Shown piece by piece: positions 26,120 to 34,484 of a stretch of DNA of 64,000 nucleotides. The notes below the pieces were generated by a model, which was given only the letters and a program-made list of their open reading frames with translations, was not told the DNA's origin and made no database searches. The position numbers and the translations under genes are program-made. The stretch is from JAGPCK01 sp964535575. GTDB lineage: Bacteria; Bacteroidota; Bacteroidia; UKL13-3. Location of the stretch: contig CAZHTC010000005.1 in assembly GCA_964535575.1 (NCBI GenBank), positions 62,001-126,000 on the forward strand, in the 5' to 3' direction. Position 1 is the first letter of the stretch. Each line of letters opens with the position of its first letter.

Positions 26120-26872
26120 ATGGGCATTGCACACGAAATTGATTACAACATTATCGGTGACGATATTCAGGTAGTAGAAATTGAACTTGACCCGAATGAG
26201 GCGGTGAGAGCCGAGGCCGGAGCCATGCTGTACATGGAAAACGGCATTCAAATGCAAACTTCAACCGGAGGAATTTTCAGTGGATTAAAACGCATGTTTA
26301 CCGGTGAGAGTTTTTTCATCACTTCGTTTTTAAATCAGGGAGCCGGAAAAAGCAAGGTGGCTTTTGCGGCACCTTATCCCGGAAAAATTATTCCGTTTGA
26401 TTTAAAACAGTACGGAGGCGAAATTCTTTGTCAGAAAGATGGTTTTTTATGCGCAGCCGAAGGAATTGAAATTGATATAGCATTTACCAAGCGTATAGGT
26501 GCGGGTTTATTTGGGGGTGAAGGATTTATTCTTCAGCGTTTACGTGGAGATGGAAAAGCCTTTGTACATGCGGGAGGAACTATTATAAGGCGTGAGTTGA
26601 AACATGGAGAAACCCTGCGGGTGGACACAGGATGTTTAGTGGCATTTACCAGCAGTATTGATTACGATATTAAATTTATTGGAGGTTTTCGCAATTCGTT
26701 GTTTGGCGGAGAGGGCCTTTTTTATGCAGTTGTTACAGGTCCGGGTATTGTGTATTTACAAAGTGTTCCGTTTTCGCGCCTGGCCGACCGTATTCTTGCA
26801 GCCTCGGCCGGTGGAAAAGAGCAAAGCCGAGGTGTGGGCGGATTACTTGGAGGAATTCTCAGCGGGGAATAA
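26120..26872 (+). CDS. TIGR00266 / AIM24-like protein
   Basis: 250 aa. Features of the AIM24 beta-sandwich family: EIDYNIIGDDIQVVEIELDP, EAGAMLYMENGIQM, GLKRMFTGESFFITSFLN, GEGFILQRLRGDGKAFVHAGG, and a Gly-rich C-terminus (RGVGGLLGGILSGE). The mitochondrial relative supports inner-membrane organisation; the bacterial role is unknown. A clear terminator follows. Confidence 0.9.
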   Translation: MGIAHEIDYNIIGDDIQVVEIELDPNEAVRAEAGAMLYMENGIQMQTSTGGIFSGLKRMFTGESFFITSFLNQGAGKSKVAFAAPYPGKIIPFDLKQYGGEILCQKDGFLCAAEGIEIDIAFTKRIGAGLFGGEGFILQRLRGDGKAFVHAGGTIIRRELKHGETLRVDTGCLVAFTSSIDYDIKFIGGFRNSLFGGEGLFYAVVTGPGIVYLQSVPFSRLADRILAASAGGKEQSRGVGGLLGGILSGE

Positions 26873-26875
26873 AAT

Positions 26876-26904
26876 AAAAAAGGCAGCCATAAGCTGCCTT
26901 TTTT
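26876..26904. terminator. Bidirectional rho-independent terminator
   Basis: AAAAAGGCAGC (26877-26887), a 5-base loop, then GCTGCCTTTTTT (26893-26904). It has a GC-rich core with A-run and T-run on both sides, placed between two convergent stop codons, so it serves the AIM24-like gene and the SIMPL gene. Confidence 0.9.
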
Positions 26905-26923
26905 ATAATCAGATATCCTATTG

Positions 26924-27691
26924 TTATTTCATCAGATTTTCTACCAGAAAAGTGATTTCTACTTCTTCACTTAATTCTATTTCCTGCACATCTACATTAG
27001 AAAATGCTGGTGGAGCTAGATTGGCAATCATATCTCCCTCGGCAGCCATTGCGTAGGTTTTATTCATCATTGGCATTGGTCTGAAATTAAACACCTGATA
27101 GTTTACTTCTTTTATCATCACTATGCGCAGGTCAGCTACTTCGGCAATGGTTTTAGCACGTACGCTGGCATCTTTAATGGCTTCGCGCACCAATTGAGTG
27201 CTAATTTTTTGCTGAAGTTCTTTTGAAATCTCTGTGGAGAAATTCACCGAAATATTTTCCGATTTTTCGCCCATGATTTTACCAAACAGGTTACTGAGTT
27301 TTTCCTTGTCAAATTTAAATTTCAGGATAATGCTGTTGCTGGCAATATACCCCGACTTTTTTTGCTTGCCTCCTTCGTACATGTAGTTTTCATAAATCTG
27401 ATAATTGCCCAGTTTCATCTCCTCTTTTTTGAAACCAAGAGATTCCATTCTGGAGATTAATCCTTGCGTTTGAGTGTTGAGTTTGGCCAATGTTTCCTGC
27501 TCTGTTTTTTCTTTGGTGGTAACATTAAAATACACAACAGCTATATCAGGCATTACCATTTGGGTTGCTCTGCCTTTTAAACGGATTACTCCGCTTTTAT
27601 CGGTTTGTGGCACACCCGCAGCATTTTGCTGTGCAAAAGAGGTAGTCAGGCAAAGGAGCATGACTATAAGGGTTGTGGCATGTTTTTTCAT
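26924..27691 (-). CDS. SIMPL (DUF541) exported protein
   Basis: 255 aa with a signal peptide (TLIVMLLCLTTSFAQQ). SIMPL/DUF541 domain: VIRLKGRATQMVMPDIAVVYFNVTTKEKT, SVNFSTEISKELQQKIST, LVREAIKDASVRAKTIAEVADL. Family members are periplasmic or outer-membrane-associated oligomers of unclear function; oxidative stress roles have been proposed. It is the third gene of namZ-fmt-SIMPL, 13 bases after fmt. Confidence 0.87.
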   Translation of the reverse strand: MKKHATTLIVMLLCLTTSFAQQNAAGVPQTDKSGVIRLKGRATQMVMPDIAVVYFNVTTKEKTEQETLAKLNTQTQGLISRMESLGFKKEEMKLGNYQIYENYMYEGGKQKKSGYIASNSIILKFKFDKEKLSNLFGKIMGEKSENISVNFSTEISKELQQKISTQLVREAIKDASVRAKTIAEVADLRIVMIKEVNYQVFNFRPMPMMNKTYAMAAEGDMIANLAPPAFSNVDVQEIELSEEVEITFLVENLMK

Positions 27692-27704
27692 TGGTACATT
27701 ACTT

Positions 27705-28643
27705 TTAAATTATGGTTAATCTGGTTTTGTTGTATCCTCTTAAAAACTCTTCTGTATTCATTTTTCGCTTGCCTTCAAGTTGTAATTCGAGCAGGTGAAT
27801 AAATCCGTCAGATGCGGCCACTTTTATAAACGATTTACCATCCGATATAAAAGTGCCTGTGGCAAAGGTATGGTTTGCAGGCTCAGGTTTTGAACGGTAT
27901 ACTTTTAAAACCTTTTCATGTAAGGTGGATAACGCAGCCGGGTGGGGGCTTAGTCCTCTTATTTGGTTGTGTAAATGATGTACTTGGTGATTCCAGTTTA
28001 GTTGACAGTGCTGGGTAAAAATTTTAGGGGCATGTCTTAAAGGCTGCGAAAGATCCTGCTCAACCGAGGGATAATTTCCACTTTCAATAAGTGCGAGCGT
28101 TTTTACAACCAGTTGCGCTCCTTTTACCATCAGCTCATCGTGCAATTCTCCTGCTGTGGTGTTTTCGCCAATGCTTACTTTTTCCTGTAGAATAATTTGC
28201 CCGGTATCTATTTCATGTTTTAAGAAGAAGGTAGTAATTCCTGTTTCTTTTTCCCCGTTCATAATGGCCCAATTTATGGGAGCGGCCCCGCGGTATTGAG
28301 GCAACAGAGACGCGTGCAGGTTAAATGTACCAAGCCTGGGCATATTCCACACTATCTCGGGCAACATTCTAAAGGCAATTACCACCTGCAAATCGGCATT
28401 CAGTGCTTTTAACTCTTCAATAAATTCAGGTGCTTTTAGGTTGGCAGGCTGCATCAGGTATAAACCTTTTTGGGTTGCATATTTTTTTACAGCCGATTCA
28501 TGCATATGCATTCCCCTTCCGGCCGGTTTATCGGGGGCAGTTATTACCCCGACAATATCATATCCCTTTTGACACATGGCATCCAGCGAAGCCACGGCAA
28601 AATCAGGGGTTCCTATAAAAACAATTCGAAGCGGGTGAAACAT
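27705..28643 (-). CDS. fmt: Methionyl-tRNA formyltransferase
   Basis: 312 aa, usual length. It formylates initiator Met-tRNA using 10-formyl-tetrahydrofolate. Motifs: RIVFIGTPDFAVASLDAM, TAPDKPAGRGM, NLHASLLPQYRGAAPINWAIMNGEKETGIT (catalytic Asn-His plus SLLP loop), DTGQIILQE, and the C-terminal OB-like domain with RGLSPHPAA. It lies 26 bases after the namZ-type gene. Confidence 0.96.
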   Translation of the reverse strand: MFHPLRIVFIGTPDFAVASLDAMCQKGYDIVGVITAPDKPAGRGMHMHESAVKKYATQKGLYLMQPANLKAPEFIEELKALNADLQVVIAFRMLPEIVWNMPRLGTFNLHASLLPQYRGAAPINWAIMNGEKETGITTFFLKHEIDTGQIILQEKVSIGENTTAGELHDELMVKGAQLVVKTLALIESGNYPSVEQDLSQPLRHAPKIFTQHCQLNWNHQVHHLHNQIRGLSPHPAALSTLHEKVLKVYRSKPEPANHTFATGTFISDGKSFIKVAASDGFIHLLELQLEGKRKMNTEEFLRGYNKTRLTII

Positions 28644-28669
28644 GTAAATTTACCGCAAGTTTAAAGAAT

Positions 28670-29857
28670 CTATGCAGGAAAGTCAGGATAGAGCAGGTAT
28701 TTCTTTCTCGTTAACCTGAATATTGACAAGCCTGGCTCCCAGCTTTTCCTGATAACACTCTCGGGAACACCGCTTGTTAGTTGCTTTCTTAGTATGTCGG
28801 TTCCGGCAAGTTTATCAAAAAATGAAGTGAAAAATGTTTCTTTTGATTTGTCTTTCTCAAAACATCCGCTTAACCAAAGCAGGTATAATTTTCGGGAGGA
28901 TAGTAGGTATTTATCGCTGAAACCGCTTAAAAGGTAACCATTGCAAAGCTGGTTTTTATACGGTGGATCATCAGCAACTCCCGGAATGCTTTTTGGGGTA
29001 AATGAGTAATTCCCGCCTTCAAAATCAGGCTTGCCCACACATTCAAAGGGTTTATCAGTACCACGTCCAAGGCTTATGGTTGTGCCTTCAAATAAACACA
29101 GGGAAGGATAGAGGTAAACCGACTCCATAGTAGGTAAATTAGGTGAAGGTTTTACCGGAAGTTTATACAGCATGCTATGCTTGTAATTAAGGCAAGGAAC
29201 AACGGTAAGTTTGCACTGCACAGAATCTTTCAGCCACCGTTCTCCGTTAATCATTTGTGCATATTCGCCAATAGTCATTCCGTGTACTACCGGAACCGGA
29301 TGCATGCCTACAAATGATTTAAATTTCATATCCAGAACCGGTCCGTCAACATAAAAGCCGTTGGGGTTAGGCCGGTCAAATACCAAAAGCGGTTTTTTTT
29401 GCTCGGCACAAGCTTCCATTACATAGTGCAAGGTGGAGATGAATGTATAAAAACGTGCACCCACATCCTGAATGTCGAAAATGATAAGGTCAAGGTCTTT
29501 TAATTGTTCAGGTTTTGGTTTTTTATTATCACCATAAAGAGAAACTACGGGCAATCCGGTAATAGTGTCAATACCGCTGCTTACGTGGGCCCCTGCACTA
29601 TGATCTCCTCTGAAACCATGCTCGGGGGCAAAAATTCTTTTGATGGAGATACCACTGCTTTTTAGGGTATCAACCAAATGTTTGGGACCAACAATGGAAG
29701 TTTGATTGATAACCAACCCTACTTTTTTACCCTTCAGAAGAGGCAGGTAATAATCTGTTCTTTCAGCTCCGGTGATTATTGCGGAGTAGCACGCAGATGA
29801 AAGGCAAATCAGGGTACCTAAAAGAAGAATTGCTTTATTATATTTGAACGTTTTCAT
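28670..29857 (-). CDS. namZ: DUF1343 protein, NamZ-type exo-beta-N-acetylmuramidase
   Basis: About 395 aa. A signal peptide (MKTFKYNKAILLLGTLICLSSACYS; the Cys could be a lipobox) precedes a DUF1343 domain: GKKVGLVINQTSIVG, RIFAPEHGFRGDHSAG, LPVVSLYG, FDIQDVGARFYTFISTLHYVM, FDRPNPNGFYVDGPVLD, GRGTDKPFECVG. Characterised NamZ releases terminal MurNAc from peptidoglycan fragments, for wall recycling. An earlier in-frame ATG at 29866 exists, but MKTFK at 29857 gives the better signal peptide. The facing permease gene starts at 29866, so only 8 bases lie between the two start codons. Confidence 0.87.
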   Translation of the reverse strand: MKTFKYNKAILLLGTLICLSSACYSAIITGAERTDYYLPLLKGKKVGLVINQTSIVGPKHLVDTLKSSGISIKRIFAPEHGFRGDHSAGAHVSSGIDTITGLPVVSLYGDNKKPKPEQLKDLDLIIFDIQDVGARFYTFISTLHYVMEACAEQKKPLLVFDRPNPNGFYVDGPVLDMKFKSFVGMHPVPVVHGMTIGEYAQMINGERWLKDSVQCKLTVVPCLNYKHSMLYKLPVKPSPNLPTMESVYLYPSLCLFEGTTISLGRGTDKPFECVGKPDFEGGNYSFTPKSIPGVADDPPYKNQLCNGYLLSGFSDKYLLSSRKLYLLWLSGCFEKDKSKETFFTSFFDKLAGTDILRKQLTSGVPESVIRKSWEPGLSIFRLTRKKYLLYPDFPA

Positions 29858-29865
29858 ACAACACA

Positions 29866-31083
29866 TTGAATTACGCGTATTTTATTGCTAAGCGGTTATC
29901 GGGCAGGGGAAATAAAAACTTCTCACGGCTTATTGTGCGCATTGCTACTGCAGGCGTTGCCCTTAGTGTAACAGTGATGATTGTTTCAATATCCATTGTA
30001 ACCGGATTTCAGCATGAGATACGGAACAAAATTATCGGCTTTGGGTCGCATATTCAAATTGCGCATATCGATTTGAATAATTCGTATGAAACGGCTCCGG
30101 TGTATCGTCATCAGGAGTTTATTAAACCTATTAAATCTCTTCCCGACTTTAACCATATACAGGTATTTGCCACCAAAGCAGGCATCATTCGTACCAAAAC
30201 CGATATGGAAGCTATTGTACTGAAGGGAATAGGAACCGACTTTGACTGGAGTTTTTTTAATACCAAACTCATTAAAGGACGTAAAATTCTACCAAATGAC
30301 AGCGTCCCGACCGATGATGTGCTTATCTCTAAATTCACAGCCGACAAGTTACGATTAGATACCGGACAAAAGCTAATTGTCTATTTTATTCAGGAACCGG
30401 TTAGGGTAAGAAGCTTTATCATCAGGGGCATTTATGAAACCGGATTGGAGGAGTTTGACAAAATTTACATGATTTGCGATTTGGGTCATATTCAAAAACT
30501 GAACGATTGGAGTAAAACCATGGTCGGGGGATTTGAAATTCAACTGAAACAATTTGACCACTTAGACGAAAATACGGAAAAGGTAAATGATTTAACCGGG
30601 TATGAGTATGAGGCAAAATCAATTAAGGAAATTAACCCGAATTTATTTGACTGGCTCGATTTACTTGATGTGAATGTAATTGTGATTATTGGCTTACTGC
30701 TGGTTGTTTCCGTAATTAATATGGTTACCGCATTGCTTATCCTTATACTGGAGCGTACCCACATGATCGGGCTTCTAAAAACATTTGGTTCGGGGAATAT
30801 GGCTATTGGCGAAATATTTTTTCATGTGTCGGCACGCTTATTACTTAACGGATTGGTAATAGGAAATGTGGTAGGAATAGGTCTTTGTATGATTCAGCAG
30901 AACACTCAGATTTTTACGCTTGATCAGGCAAATTATTACATGAGCAGTGTACCGGTAAATTTACGATGGCAGGATGTTCTTTTACTTAATGCAGGAACAT
31001 TCACTGTTTGTTTGCTGTGTATGATATTGCCCTCGCTGTATGTTTCGCGCATAAATCCATTAAAATCCATCAGGTTTGAATAA
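29866..31083 (+). CDS. LolC/LolE-like ABC transporter permease (FtsX family)
   Basis: 405 aa. It starts with TTG (MNYAYFIAKRLSGRG, the normal beginning of this family in Bacteroidota). Membrane layout is LolC/E type: one N-terminal helix (ATAGVALSVTVMIVSISIVTGFQ), a ~230-residue periplasmic domain, then three helices (VNVIVIIGLLLVVSVINMVTALLILIL, LLLNGLVIGNVVGIGLCM, LLLNAGTFTVCLLCMILPSLYVS). With LolD it would release lipoproteins from the inner membrane; LolA is encoded at 48042. Assignment to LolC/E over another FtsX-type permease is likely, not certain. A terminator follows at once. Confidence 0.85.
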   Translation: MNYAYFIAKRLSGRGNKNFSRLIVRIATAGVALSVTVMIVSISIVTGFQHEIRNKIIGFGSHIQIAHIDLNNSYETAPVYRHQEFIKPIKSLPDFNHIQVFATKAGIIRTKTDMEAIVLKGIGTDFDWSFFNTKLIKGRKILPNDSVPTDDVLISKFTADKLRLDTGQKLIVYFIQEPVRVRSFIIRGIYETGLEEFDKIYMICDLGHIQKLNDWSKTMVGGFEIQLKQFDHLDENTEKVNDLTGYEYEAKSIKEINPNLFDWLDLLDVNVIVIIGLLLVVSVINMVTALLILILERTHMIGLLKTFGSGNMAIGEIFFHVSARLLLNGLVIGNVVGIGLCMIQQNTQIFTLDQANYYMSSVPVNLRWQDVLLLNAGTFTVCLLCMILPSLYVSRINPLKSIRFE

Positions 31084-31111
31084 AAAAGGAGGCCGTTGCG
31101 CCTCCTTTTTT
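31082..31111. terminator. Bidirectional rho-independent terminator
   Basis: AAAAAAGGAGGC (31082-31093), loop CGTTGC, then GCCTCCTTTTTT (31100-31111) is a perfect 12-bp stem. It sits between the convergent permease gene and the secreted-protein gene and can act in both directions. Confidence 0.92.
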
Positions 31112-31126
31112 GTGTTTTCTTTTACG

Positions 31127-31975
31127 TTATTTTTTCATCAGCTTGCTCACGTCTTTAGCTGTTACCATGTTTTTCTCTGGTCCCGTCACTTCGTAATAAA
31201 CAATTTTACCATCCTTGGCCATTATAAACATCCGGTGAGTATCTAATTCAAACATGGGCGCTGCCCAGTAAACTATTTCTTCGTTTTGAGTTAAGATAGC
31301 TTTAGCAATTTCTTTGGCGTCTACATATTCTACTTCTCCATCCCAGGTTTTATCAATGGCTTCTTTTTGTTTTTCGTCCACCATTTTTTTATCAATCAAC
31401 AGTTTTTTCCCTTCGGCAAGTGTTTTATCACCCGGATATTTTTTCTGCATGGTTTCATAGGCAATTGCCTTATCATTCTCGGCATCATTTACATAATCAA
31501 AAAAATTGGTAAGGAACTGCACCGCACGTATAAACTGGGCATCGTACTCTTCCTGAGTTGCTCCAAACTTGCCGTCAATAAGGGCGGAAGCTGCAATATC
31601 GGTAAGCGCAATTTTTCCCTTTTTGTATTTGGTGGTTAACACAATTCCAGTCATTTCAAGTTCGGATGTGGCACATTTGCATTTTATTTTTGCTCCGGCA
31701 CTTTTTACCATAATTAAATAAGTATAACCTTCTTTTTTCTTGGTGTACTCGGTGGCGGCAGCCGCTTTTACAAATTTAGCCGGAGTAAGTTTCCAGTAGT
31801 CGTGAATGGCTTTTTGAATACTGGTATTGTACATGTCGGTCGAATCGTCACTAAGAATAACCACAAGCTCGGTTTCTTTAATTTTTTCAAGTATTTCTTT
31901 GGTTTGATGCCCAAATTGGGCCTGAGCCCTAAAGGCAACAAATACAATAAATAAGAGGGTAACTAATTTATTCAT
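31127..31975 (-). CDS. Exported protein of unknown function
   Basis: 282 aa from ATG at 31975 (the frame opens 2 codons earlier with TTG). Signal peptide MNKLVTLLFIVFVAFRAQAQ. The mature part has an N-terminal mixed alpha/beta region (ELVVILSDDSTDMYNTSIQKAIHDYWKLTP), a KCKC pair near residue 100, a helical middle (YPGDKTLAEGKKLLIDKKMVDEKQK) and a final strand-rich part (HRMFIMAKDGKIVYYEV). No family is recognised. A 16-bp perfect palindrome sits 11 bases upstream of this start. It diverges from the ECF sigma factor gene. Confidence 0.72.
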   Translation of the reverse strand: MNKLVTLLFIVFVAFRAQAQFGHQTKEILEKIKETELVVILSDDSTDMYNTSIQKAIHDYWKLTPAKFVKAAAATEYTKKKEGYTYLIMVKSAGAKIKCKCATSELEMTGIVLTTKYKKGKIALTDIAASALIDGKFGATQEEYDAQFIRAVQFLTNFFDYVNDAENDKAIAYETMQKKYPGDKTLAEGKKLLIDKKMVDEKQKEAIDKTWDGEVEYVDAKEIAKAILTQNEEIVYWAAPMFELDTHRMFIMAKDGKIVYYEVTGPEKNMVTAKDVSKLMKK

Positions 31976-31985
31976 ACGCAATTTT

Positions 31986-32001
31986 TTTGTTCATGAACAA
32001 A
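31986..32001. promoter_or_regulatory. 16-bp perfect palindrome, candidate operator
   Basis: TTTGTTCATGAACAAA is its own reverse complement over all 16 bases. It lies in the 153-bp divergent region, close to the start of the secreted-protein gene and 30 bases from a -7 box facing the sigma factor gene. Its shape suits a dimeric regulator. It is a single copy as far as I saw. Confidence 0.45.
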
Positions 32002-32030
32002 GTTAGCAACTTAAATCATGTCTCAAAGAT

Positions 32031-32038
32031 TATCTTTG
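32031..32038 (+). promoter_or_regulatory. -7 promoter box for the sigma/anti-sigma operon
   Basis: TATCTTTG matches TAnnTTTG. No TTG is seen 19 bases upstream. It would give a leader of about 85 bases; a second, weaker TAACTTTA is closer to the ATG at 32094-32101. Confidence 0.35.
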
Positions 32039-32128
32039 CGCAATTTTATTTATTTTAAAACCAAGTAGTTAAAAATTAAAATACAGACTCCTGTAACTTT
32101 ATGGACACCTAAAGGGTCGTACGGCAAA

Positions 32129-32620
32129 ATGACAAAAGACGAGTACAACAAATGTGTGGAAGAACATGCTGACGGGGTTTTCAGGTTTCTCACAAAAAAC
32201 CTGAAAGATGCCGACACAGCACGCAGTGTGGTGCAGTCTGCCTTTGAGAAAATGTGGGTACGCCACCACGATATCGAGGCAGGAAAAGCCAAGTCGTATT
32301 TGTTTACTACCGCCTACCATTTGATGATTGATGAAATTAAATACAGTCAGCGATTTGTAAACATGGAGGAAGCAGTCATGAATCATACTGGAGAACACAA
32401 AAGTTATCAGAACAACGAGGTAAAACAAATGGTAAATAAAGCAGCAGCTCAGCTTCCCGAAGAGCAGCGGTCGGTGCTGATGTTGCGGGATTATGAAGGT
32501 TACAGTTACGATGAAATTGCCCGCATTACCGGACTTAACCTTTCGCAGGTAAAAGTGTATTTGTTCAGGGCAAGGGTTTTTATTAAAAATTATATTGGAA
32601 AAATGGAGGCTGTAATATGA
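32129..32620 (+). CDS. ECF RNA polymerase sigma factor
   Basis: 163 aa. Region 2 covers about 8-75 (EEHADGVFRFLTKNLKDADTARSVVQSAFEKMW, KSYLFTTAYHLMIDEIK); region 4 about 105-155 (LPEEQRSVLMLRDYEGYSYDEIARITGLNLSQVKVYLFRARV), which is a helix-turn-helix for -35 recognition. Its stop overlaps the next start by 4 bases (ATGA), the usual coupling with an anti-sigma factor. The target regulon may include the barrel gene downstream. Confidence 0.92.
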   Translation: MTKDEYNKCVEEHADGVFRFLTKNLKDADTARSVVQSAFEKMWVRHHDIEAGKAKSYLFTTAYHLMIDEIKYSQRFVNMEEAVMNHTGEHKSYQNNEVKQMVNKAAAQLPEEQRSVLMLRDYEGYSYDEIARITGLNLSQVKVYLFRARVFIKNYIGKMEAVI

Positions 32621-33474
32621 ATATTAATAAGCAAAATTACGAGCAGCACTTTTTTGATCTGGTAGAAGGAAATCTCAGCGAAAAGGAACGGGAAGAAGTA
32701 ATGGCTTTTGCCCAAACAAGCCCCGAACTGCTGAAGGAACTGGAATTGTTTCAAAACAGTTTTCTGGATGCCGGTGATACAACTGTATTTGAAGGAAAAG
32801 AACAGCTTAAAAAGGGAGATTCAAAAATTATTACCCTGCCGGTATGGCGCAAACTGGCCCCGTATTCTGTTGCAGCCTGCATTCTATTAGCCTTTTTTAT
32901 GTGGCTGAACAAGGGCGGCCAACAAAAGGAACATTTGGCAATAACAGAAGGTAATAAACCGAAAGAAGAAATAATTTTACCTGCTCCCGATTCAGTAACC
33001 ATACAAATTCAGAAATCGGGTAACAACACTACAGACGGATTAAGATCAGGAAAAGTGCCTTCGTTCAATCGCTCAGGAGTTAGACCAAAATATAAAAGAT
33101 GGGAACAGCCGGCTCCCAAATCCTTAAAGCAGCCCATTACTGAAGATAATAGCCTGAAAGCATTTACCTATGATACTTCCGTGGTGATTAAAAAAGATAT
33201 TCCGGCTAAAATTTTAATTCAGTCAGAACAACCGGTATTGGCCAAAGTTGATTCAGCCAAAGCATCCCAGGTTTTGCTTACCACTCACACCCCGGCCGAT
33301 TCTTTACCGCAAACACCATTACCGCTGAAGGAGAAAATGGAAGGAAGATTCCAGAATTTACTGGGGTATCTTACAAAGCCCAAAATGAAAATAGATAAAG
33401 TAAAAGTGGACGATAAAACCAGATACATCATCCATTTGGAAAATCAAAAATTAAAACTGGTAGCAGGATTGTAA
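32617..33474 (+). CDS. Anti-sigma-factor-like single-pass membrane protein
   Basis: 285 aa. The N-terminal ~75 residues are acidic and helical (YEQHFFDLVEGNLSEKEREEVMAFAQTSPELLKEL), resembling zinc-less anti-sigma domains. One transmembrane helix lies at about 87-103 (YSVAACILLAFFMWL). The periplasmic part is long and basic, then Ser/Pro-rich, ending in a strand-like KVDDKTRYIIHLENQKLKLVAG. The 4-base overlap with the sigma gene supports its role as the cognate regulator. I cannot name a Pfam family with certainty. Confidence 0.75.
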   Translation: MNINKQNYEQHFFDLVEGNLSEKEREEVMAFAQTSPELLKELELFQNSFLDAGDTTVFEGKEQLKKGDSKIITLPVWRKLAPYSVAACILLAFFMWLNKGGQQKEHLAITEGNKPKEEIILPAPDSVTIQIQKSGNNTTDGLRSGKVPSFNRSGVRPKYKRWEQPAPKSLKQPITEDNSLKAFTYDTSVVIKKDIPAKILIQSEQPVLAKVDSAKASQVLLTTHTPADSLPQTPLPLKEKMEGRFQNLLGYLTKPKMKIDKVKVDDKTRYIIHLENQKLKLVAGL

Positions 33475-33493
33475 AAAATTAAACATTACGAAT

Positions 33494-34411
33494 ATGAAAA
33501 AGGTAATTTTAACAGCAACCATAGCGTTGCTAACCGGGGGAGTTTTTGCCCAGCAAAATGAAAAAGCCGAAGTGGATTCGCTTAAAAATGTGCTCAAAAA
33601 GCAAGAGGAAGAATTAAAAAAATTGCGCGATGCAGATACTAATTCAGGGCCGAATTCTTTTGTGCAATTGGGCAATATTCGCATCTACAATAAAAATAAA
33701 CAAAAGCCGTGTACCGATTGTAAGGACTCTATTATTGAAATTGACTCCATTATTGTAAAAAATAAAACCGCCAAGAAGGACAAAAAGGTTATTTCAAATT
33801 CAATGCGCCTCGATCTAGGTTTTAACAATTACCTGTACAACGGTTCTATGAATATGCCTAAAGCATTATCACCACTTGATTTAAATCCCAGTAAATCGGT
33901 GAATGTAAACCTGCACATCTACGACCAGGCCATTCGGTTGAGTAAAAACAGAAAATGGTGGGCATATTATGGGTTTACCCTTAACTACAATAACTATAGG
34001 TTTAATGAAGATATCACGCTGAATAAATTCAACGATTCATTGCTGACTCTCCCTTCAACGGTTTCGCTAAAGAAGAATAAACTCACCACCACCTATCTTA
34101 CGGTTCCATTTGGGTTTCAGTTTGAATCAAATCCGGATAAGCAGAAGCGTTCGTTTCGCCTGGCAGCCGGGCCATATGTGGGGTACTTACTCAATGCCCA
34201 CACCAAGCAGGTAAGCAGCAAAGATGGCAAGGATAAAAATTATTCTGACCTCAATATTCAAAAGCTGGCTTATGGATTGAATGCCAAAATTGGATTCGGG
34301 AAAGTGAGTTTATTTGGTAGTTACTCACTATCCACCCTGTTTGAAAAAGGCAAAGGCCCCGAATTATATCCGGTATCCTTTGGTATTGTGATCAACGATT
34401 TCGATTTCTGA
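33494..34411 (+). CDS. Outer-membrane beta-barrel protein
   Basis: 305 aa. Signal peptide (MKKVILTATIALLTGGVFAQQ), a short coiled coil (EVDSLKNVLKKQEEELKKLRDA), then from about residue 100 amphipathic strands (MRLDLGFNNYLY, WWAYYGFTLNYNNYRF, RSFRLAAGPYVGYLLN, KVSLFGSYSLSTLF) ending in Phe. The style is that of PorT-like barrels. It is 19 bases after the anti-sigma gene and likely in the same operon, so it may be what the sigma factor controls. A terminator follows. Confidence 0.8.
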   Translation: MKKVILTATIALLTGGVFAQQNEKAEVDSLKNVLKKQEEELKKLRDADTNSGPNSFVQLGNIRIYNKNKQKPCTDCKDSIIEIDSIIVKNKTAKKDKKVISNSMRLDLGFNNYLYNGSMNMPKALSPLDLNPSKSVNVNLHIYDQAIRLSKNRKWWAYYGFTLNYNNYRFNEDITLNKFNDSLLTLPSTVSLKKNKLTTTYLTVPFGFQFESNPDKQKRSFRLAAGPYVGYLLNAHTKQVSSKDGKDKNYSDLNIQKLAYGLNAKIGFGKVSLFGSYSLSTLFEKGKGPELYPVSFGIVINDFDF

Positions 34412-34437
34412 GAAAAAACTTTTCATCATCATCGTTA

Positions 34438-34484
34438 AGAGAAGCTCCCGGGTTTTTATGACCTTTGGGAGCTTTCTCTTTTTT
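34438..34484 (+). terminator. Rho-independent terminator after the barrel gene
   Basis: AGAGAAGCTCCC (34438-34449) pairs with GGGAGCTTTCTCT (34467-34479) with one bulged T; a 17-base loop and a downstream T-run (34479-34484) complete it. The T-run touches the ATG of the next gene. Confidence 0.8.

Noticed and set aside
34458..34484. Earlier ATG for the BaiN-type flavoprotein
   Set aside because: It falls in the loop of a rho-independent terminator; the FAD-binding region fits a start at 34485.
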